Shown here piece after piece: positions 58,139 to 64,000 of a stretch of 64,000 nucleotides of DNA. The notes under the pieces are model-generated. The model worked only from the letters and a program-made list of their open reading frames with translations, searched no databases and was not told the origin of the DNA. Source of the DNA: a bacterium (GTDB lineage: Bacteria > SZUA-79 > Acidulodesulfobacterales > Acidulodesulfobacteraceae); the NCBI GenBank assembly GCA_021800805.1, contig JAJYYR010000001.1:558001-622000 (forward strand), given 5' to 3'. The translations under genes were made by a program, and so were the position numbers. How positions within the stretch are numbered: the stretch's first letter is position 1; every line of letters begins with the position of its first letter.

Positions 58139-58651
58139 ATGATAATAGAATCTTATCTGGGAAAATATCCTAAAATAGACAAAAGCGTATATCTTAGCCA
58201 AAATACGGTTATCATAGGAGACGTCGTAATAGGAAAGGGTTCGAGCATATGGTTCGGTTCGGTTGTAAGAGGCGACGTTAATTACATAAGAATAGGAAAC
58301 AATACCAACGTTCAGGATAACAGCGTCCTCCATGTACAGCATGATACCGGACCGCTTATAATCGGAAACGGAGTTACTATAGGACACAGCGTAAATCTTC
58401 ACGGATGCGAAATAGGCGATAACTGTCTTATCGGCATTGGAGCCATCGTCTTGACGGGAGCGCGGGTCGGTAAAAACTGCATTATAGCGGCCGGGGCATT
58501 AGTCAAGGAAAATTCCGTAGTTCCGGACGGTTCTTTAGTCGCGGGTATTCCCGGAGTTATAAAAAAAAATCTGAATAATAAAGAAATAGAATCCATAAGG
58601 GAATCGGCAAATAATTACATTAATTACGTTAAAAAGTATAGAGGAGAGTAA
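58139..58651 (+). CDS. Gamma-carbonic-anhydrase-family hexapeptide protein
   Basis: From ATG 58139 the protein has 170 residues and starts MIIESYLGKYPKI, matching the family. An upstream GTG at 58118 overlaps the GTGGAGG ribosome site, which is 14 bases from the ATG (rather long). Left-handed beta-helix hexapeptide repeats run through the protein (VIIGDVVIGKGSSIW, IRIGNNTNVQDNSV). The candidate Zn ligands are the histidines in LHVQHDTG, IGHSVNLHG. Many family members are inactive or act as carbonic anhydrase-like scaffold proteins. Confidence 0.88.
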   Translation: MIIESYLGKYPKIDKSVYLSQNTVIIGDVVIGKGSSIWFGSVVRGDVNYIRIGNNTNVQDNSVLHVQHDTGPLIIGNGVTIGHSVNLHGCEIGDNCLIGIGAIVLTGARVGKNCIIAAGALVKENSVVPDGSLVAGIPGVIKKNLNNKEIESIRESANNYINYVKKYRGE

Positions 58652-58687
58652 AACCCAATTTTAGGGTAAAAGATAAAGGGGATAAAG

Positions 58688-59611
58688 TTGACAAATAAAG
58701 CGTCTATAGATATAGGAACTAATACCGTCAGATGTCTTATAACCGAAGACGAAAACAACCTGCTGAGTCCGGCATATGTCGATATGAAGATTATCAGGCT
58801 TGGAGAAAACTTTAAAAAAGAAGGAATCATAACCCTTTCGTCTATTCGCAGATTAACGGCTGCTTTAAAGACTTATACGGATAAAATAAAAGAATACGGC
58901 ATCGAACCCGGCAATGTAGTTATAACCGGCACCAGCGTTCTAAGGGATGCTCCCAACGCGCAGGACGTAAAAAATATTCTTTTTAAAGAATTTGGACTTA
59001 AGCTTAGCGTTATAAGCGGGGAAGAGGAAGCGCTTATAACGCTTAAAGGCATATCTTCCTGCTTTAATAACTTGAATGAATTTTATTCCATAGATATAGG
59101 CGGAGGCTCTACCGAATATATGTGCGTTAAAAACGGGGCTCCGTTATGGAAATACAGTCTTAATATGGGCGTGGTTCATCTGACCGAAGAAATTATAAAA
59201 TCAGACCCCGTTTCAAAAGAAGATTTGCGGATATTAGAGAGAGAGATAGAAGAAAAACTGTCTTCGTTAAAAGCCCAAATTCTTAAAAGCGGATATTCGT
59301 TTGAACCTTTGCCGCTGATAGGAACCGCCGGAACCGCAACCACGCTTGGCATGGTAGATTTAAAAATGTGCGGGTATGACAGGCTTAAGATAAACGGGTA
59401 TTTTTTGAAGAAAAAAAATACGGCGGAAATTTATAAAAAATTTATCGATACAAAAATTTCAGACAGGCTGAAAATTAAGGGCGTAGAACCCGGAAGAGAA
59501 GATCTTGTGCTTGCGGGGACGGCTATAATGTTAAGGAGTATGGATTTTTTCGAGGTTCAGGGCTTTACTGTTTCCGAGTGCGGACTGCTTGAAGGACTAA
59601 TTGCCGGCTAG
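58688..59611 (+). CDS. Ppx/GppA-family phosphatase
   Basis: A 307-residue ASKHA-fold hydrolase. Its start is TTG 58688, six bases after AAAGGGGA, giving MTNKASIDIGTNTVRCLI. The phosphate-binding SIDIGGGSTEYM and GTAGTATTLGM motifs are present. It is the short form with no C-terminal HD-like domain, and may act as exopolyphosphatase or pppGpp phosphatase; the sequence does not say which. guaB follows 65 bases later. Confidence 0.9.
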   Translation: MTNKASIDIGTNTVRCLITEDENNLLSPAYVDMKIIRLGENFKKEGIITLSSIRRLTAALKTYTDKIKEYGIEPGNVVITGTSVLRDAPNAQDVKNILFKEFGLKLSVISGEEEALITLKGISSCFNNLNEFYSIDIGGGSTEYMCVKNGAPLWKYSLNMGVVHLTEEIIKSDPVSKEDLRILEREIEEKLSSLKAQILKSGYSFEPLPLIGTAGTATTLGMVDLKMCGYDRLKINGYFLKKKNTAEIYKKFIDTKISDRLKIKGVEPGREDLVLAGTAIMLRSMDFFEVQGFTVSECGLLEGLIAG

Positions 59612-59646
59612 CGAGGGGTTTTAAAGAGGACAATTCCAAATGTTAA

Positions 59647-61134
<1,488 letters not shown>

Positions 61135-61138
61135 TCTA

Positions 61139-62683
61139 ATGGAAAAAAGCCGCTCCAAAATTCTTATAATAGATTTCGGCTCGCAATATACGCAGCTTAT
61201 TGCTAGAAAAATAAGGGAAAGCAGGGTTTATTGCGAGATATATCCTTTTAATTCGCCGCTGAATAAAGTAAAAGATTTCGATGCCGACGGGATTATACTT
61301 TCCGGAGGACCATCTTCGGTTTACGATAAGGATGCCCCCGTTATATCTAAAGAAATATTTAAATTGGACGTTCCTTTTCTGGGCATATGTTACGGTATGC
61401 AGATTACGGCGCACCTTCTCGGCGGAAAAGTAACGCCTGCAAAAAACCGCGAATACGGTCACTCTAATCTTAAAATTATTAAAGAAAGCAGACTTTTTAA
61501 AGGATGCGAAAAATCCAGCCCGGTTTGGATGAGCCACGGCGACATTATAGAAAAAATACCGCAAGGTTTTGCGATAACGGCGCAGACCGAAACCTGCGAT
61601 ACGGCGGCTTTTGAAAATCCTGAAAAAAAAATATACGGTCTGCAGTTTCATCCGGAGGTTATTCATACAGCCTGCGGAACGAAGATATTGAATAATTTTT
61701 TATTCGATATCGCAAAGGTAAAAGGCGACTGGGAGTTAGACGATTTTATTACCGGCAAAGTCAAAGAGATAAAGGATGTCGTGGGCGGCGGAAGAGCCAT
61801 ATGCGCCCTTTCCGGCGGGGTAGATTCGACCGTTGCCGCAGTTCTTACGAACTTAGCTATTAAAGACAGGCTGAAATGCATATTTGTCGATAACGGCTTA
61901 TTGAGGGAAACGGAGGCAAAATCCGTTATGAAATATTATAAAGAAAACCTTAATCTAAACGTCAAGCCGGTAAATGCCTCCGGTTTATTCTTAAAGGAAT
62001 TAAAAGGAGTTGTCGATCCTGAAAGAAAACGTAAAATCATAGGAAAACTTTTTATAAAAATATTTGAAAAAGAGGCTGAAAAAATAAAAGGAGTAAATTT
62101 TCTAGTTCAGGGAACGCTTTATCCCGACGTTATCGAATCGGTAAAAGTATTCGGGGCTTCGAGTATCATCAAAAGCCATCATAACGTAGGCGGACTCCCC
62201 AAAAAATTAAATTTAAAATTAATCGAGCCGTTGAGGGAATTATTTAAGGACGAGGTCAGAATAATAGGAAAAAATATTGGAATCCCTGATGAAATAATAA
62301 AAAGGCAGCCGTTTCCGGGGCCGGGATTAGCCATAAGAATAATAGGCGAAGTCGATAAACGGCGGCTCGATATTTTAAGAAAGGCGGACGCTATTACGAC
62401 CGAAGAAATAAAAAAAGCCGGATTATACGATAAGGTATGGCAGTCTTTTCCGGTACTCGTTCCCGTTAAAACCGTCGGAGTTATGGGAGACAAAAGAAGC
62501 TACGAGTCGGTTATAGCCCTTCGCGCGGTAACTTCGGCGGATGGAATGACTGCCGATTTTGCAAAACTTGATTACGATATATTAAGGATATGTTCCTCGA
62601 GAATAATTTCGGAAATAAAAGGAATCAACAGGGTGGTTTACGATATTACTTCAAAGCCGCCTTCGACGATAGAATGGGAATAA
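61139..62683 (+). CDS. guaA: GMP synthase (glutamine-hydrolysing)
   Basis: A 514-residue enzyme aminating XMP to GMP. The class I glutamine amidotransferase domain has catalytic C84 in GICYGMQ, H171 and E173 in FHPEV. The ATP pyrophosphatase P-loop SGGVDS is at 225-230, and the C-terminal dimerisation domain has [16 protein letters not shown]. It lies four bases after guaB. dnaE follows 18 bases later. Confidence 0.97.
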   Translation: MEKSRSKILIIDFGSQYTQLIARKIRESRVYCEIYPFNSPLNKVKDFDADGIILSGGPSSVYDKDAPVISKEIFKLDVPFLGICYGMQITAHLLGGKVTPAKNREYGHSNLKIIKESRLFKGCEKSSPVWMSHGDIIEKIPQGFAITAQTETCDTAAFENPEKKIYGLQFHPEVIHTACGTKILNNFLFDIAKVKGDWELDDFITGKVKEIKDVVGGGRAICALSGGVDSTVAAVLTNLAIKDRLKCIFVDNGLLRETEAKSVMKYYKENLNLNVKPVNASGLFLKELKGVVDPERKRKIIGKLFIKIFEKEAEKIKGVNFLVQGTLYPDVIESVKVFGASSIIKSHHNVGGLPKKLNLKLIEPLRELFKDEVRIIGKNIGIPDEIIKRQPFPGPGLAIRIIGEVDKRRLDILRKADAITTEEIKKAGLYDKVWQSFPVLVPVKTVGVMGDKRSYESVIALRAVTSADGMTADFAKLDYDILRICSSRIISEIKGINRVVYDITSKPPSTIEWE

Positions 62684-62701
62684 AATTAGGGGAATAAAAT
62701 T

Positions 62702-64000
62702 ATGAACGAATTTGTCCATCTGCATCTTCATTCGCATTACAGTCTCTTAGACGGGGCTATTAAAATAGACGATATTATAAATAAAGCTATCGAATTTAAT
62801 ATGCCTTCCGTCGCGATAACCGACCACGGCAATATGTTTGGGGCTATCGAGTTTTACGAGAAAGCCGTCAAGAAAAAGTTAAAGCCTATAATCGGTTGCG
62901 AAATGTATGTTTCGAAATCGGATATGAAACTTAAGAACGCAAACGAAAAATATTATTACCATCTTATACTGCTTGCCAAAGACGACGAAGGTTATCAAAA
63001 CCTGTCTAAATTAGTATCTAAATCTTATATAGACGGATTTTATTACAAACCCAGAATAGACAAAAATATTCTTAAGGACAACCACAAGGGTTTAATCGCA
63101 TTATCCGCCTGTATAAAAGGTGAAATACCTTACAACATAGTTCAGGGGAAATACGATGCGGCGGAAGAAAGCCTTAAATATTATTTAGAGCTATTTAAAG
63201 ACGATTTTTATTTGGAAATGCAGGTTCAGGGCATGAAAGAGCAGATAACGGCGAATAATGGATTGATAGATTTGTCTAAAAAATACGGCGTCCCCCTCGT
63301 CGCTACCAACGACTGTCATTATCTTCTTAAAGAGGACTATGAAGCCCACGACGTCCTATTATGCATACAGACGGGTAAGACGGTGGAAGACAAAGACAGA
63401 ATGAGATTTTCGACGAAAGAACTTTATTTTAGATCTCAAGAAGAAATGAAGGAAATTTTCGGCGCATACCCCTCCGAAGTAATCTCAAACACTAAAATGA
63501 TAGCCGATAAATGCAACTTTTCTTTTAAGCTTAAAGAGGGACATCATTTTCCGCAGTTTAACGATAAAAAAAATAAAGATTCCGGCATGGTTTCGGAAGC
63601 CGCCGCCGCCGATCTTTTTGAACGCGAAACAAGGGAAGGCTTTGAAGAAGTTTTCGTAAAAAATCCCACAAAAGCCGCCGCCGAATCTTATTTAAACGCT
63701 CCTGAAGCTTATAAAGCAAGATTAGATATGGAAATTGAAGTAATTAAAAAATCTAATTTCGCAGGATATTTTTTAATAGTTTCCGATTTTATTAGATATG
63801 CTAAAGAACACAATATTCCGGTTGGACCGGGCAGAGGTTCCGCTGCCGGAAGTCTTGCCGCGTACTGTTTAAAAATTACCGAAATAGACCCTATTAAATA
63901 TGACTTAATGTTCGAGAGATTTCTTAATCCGGAAAGAATAAGCATGCCCGATATAGACTCCGATTTTTGTATAAACGGCAGGGACGAGGTAATTAAATAC
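62702..64000 (+). CDS. dnaE: DNA polymerase III alpha subunit, N-terminal part (cut by window)
   Basis: The frame is open for 433 codons to the window edge. It starts [20 protein letters not shown], the PHP domain, with [12 protein letters not shown] following. The catalytic core begins near residue 360 ([16 protein letters not shown]) and includes the metal-binding aspartates in [10 protein letters not shown] at about 419-428. Replication polymerase catalysis is certain by family. GGGGAA precedes the ATG. The remaining two thirds or so lie beyond 64,000. Confidence 0.96.
   Translation, partial: MNEFVHLHLHSHYSLLDGAIKIDDIINKAIEFNMPSVAITDHGNMFGAIEFYEKAVKKKLKPIIGCEMYVSKSDMKLKNANEKYYYHLILLAKDDEGYQNLSKLVSKSYIDGFYYKPRIDKNILKDNHKGLIALSACIKGEIPYNIVQGKYDAAEESLKYYLELFKDDFYLEMQVQGMKEQITANNGLIDLSKKYGVPLVATNDCHYLLKEDYEAHDVLLCIQTGKTVEDKDRMRFSTKELYFRSQEEMKEIFGAYPSEVISNTKMIADKCNFSFKLKEGHHFPQFNDKKNKDSGMVSEAAAADLFERETREGFEEVFVKNPTKAAAESYLNAPEAYKARLDMEIEVIKKSNFAGYFLIVSDFIRYAKEHNIPVGPGRGSAAGSLAAYCLKITEIDPIKYDLMFERFLNPERISMPDIDSDFCINGRDEVIKY

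Overview
The window is a low-GC stretch from a Gram-negative bacterium. It has a Tol envelope system, SecA, undecaprenyl and lipid synthesis genes, and an rpsB-tsf-pyrH-frr-uppS-cdsA-dxr cluster in proteobacterial order. B12-dependent ribonucleotide reductase, a hemerythrin, DUF2249 proteins, a haem-c sensor and GH57 glycogen enzymes suggest an anaerobic or microaerophilic member of the former Deltaproteobacteria. The style recalls the acidophilic Sva0485/Acidulodesulfobacterales group, but that placement is inference and nothing here proves it. Region 1-5,727 looks like the right end of an accessory island. It carries a type II restriction-modification system (N4-cytosine/N6-adenine type methylase, MvaI/BcnI-family endonuclease, C-protein-like regulator), two small unknown proteins, and a second leftward cassette (PD-(D/E)XK nuclease-like protein, Xre regulator, membrane-anchored coiled-coil protein). 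It ends with the C-terminal remnant of a tyrosine integrase 15 bases from the 3' end of tRNA-Lys(CTT), the classic picture of a tRNA-targeted island whose integrase has decayed. The left end lies outside the window. Region 5,728-16,612 is chromosomal. It holds the tRNA, a phosphoribosyltransferase, a SufT-like factor, a haem-protein-like membrane protein, a DUF2249 gene and a hemerythrin gene divergent from a haem-c GGDEF-EAL sensor across a perfect CRP/FNR-family-type palindrome, a secreted orphan protein, and nrdJ behind a promoter overlapped by two NrdR-like boxes. Region 16,613-28,217 holds tolQ-tolR-tolA-tolB-cpoB (no pal beside them), tsaD, rsmA, glpK, a TPR protein, a nucleotidyltransferase, and panD-amidohydrolase-panC. 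Region 28,323-39,799 is one tight rightward run: a DUF4912 protein, three consecutive GH57 enzymes, glycogen synthase, an O-antigen-ligase-like protein and an initiating sugar-phosphate transferase. It links storage-glucan metabolism with surface polysaccharide. Region 39,999-64,000 is housekeeping: aconitase, nadK, recN and an ArgA-like acetyltransferase; then rhodanese, PEP-synthase regulator, pmbA, secA, argJ and a polysaccharide deacetylase; then the rpsB to dxr cluster, a gamma-carbonic anhydrase, Ppx/GppA, guaB, guaA and the 5' part of dnaE. A family of GGGGACAGA palindromes occurs three times between genes without any transposase in the window and looks like REP-type repeats. No rRNA, CRISPR array, complete insertion sequence or prophage was seen. 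No gene-free stretch exceeds about 300 bases.
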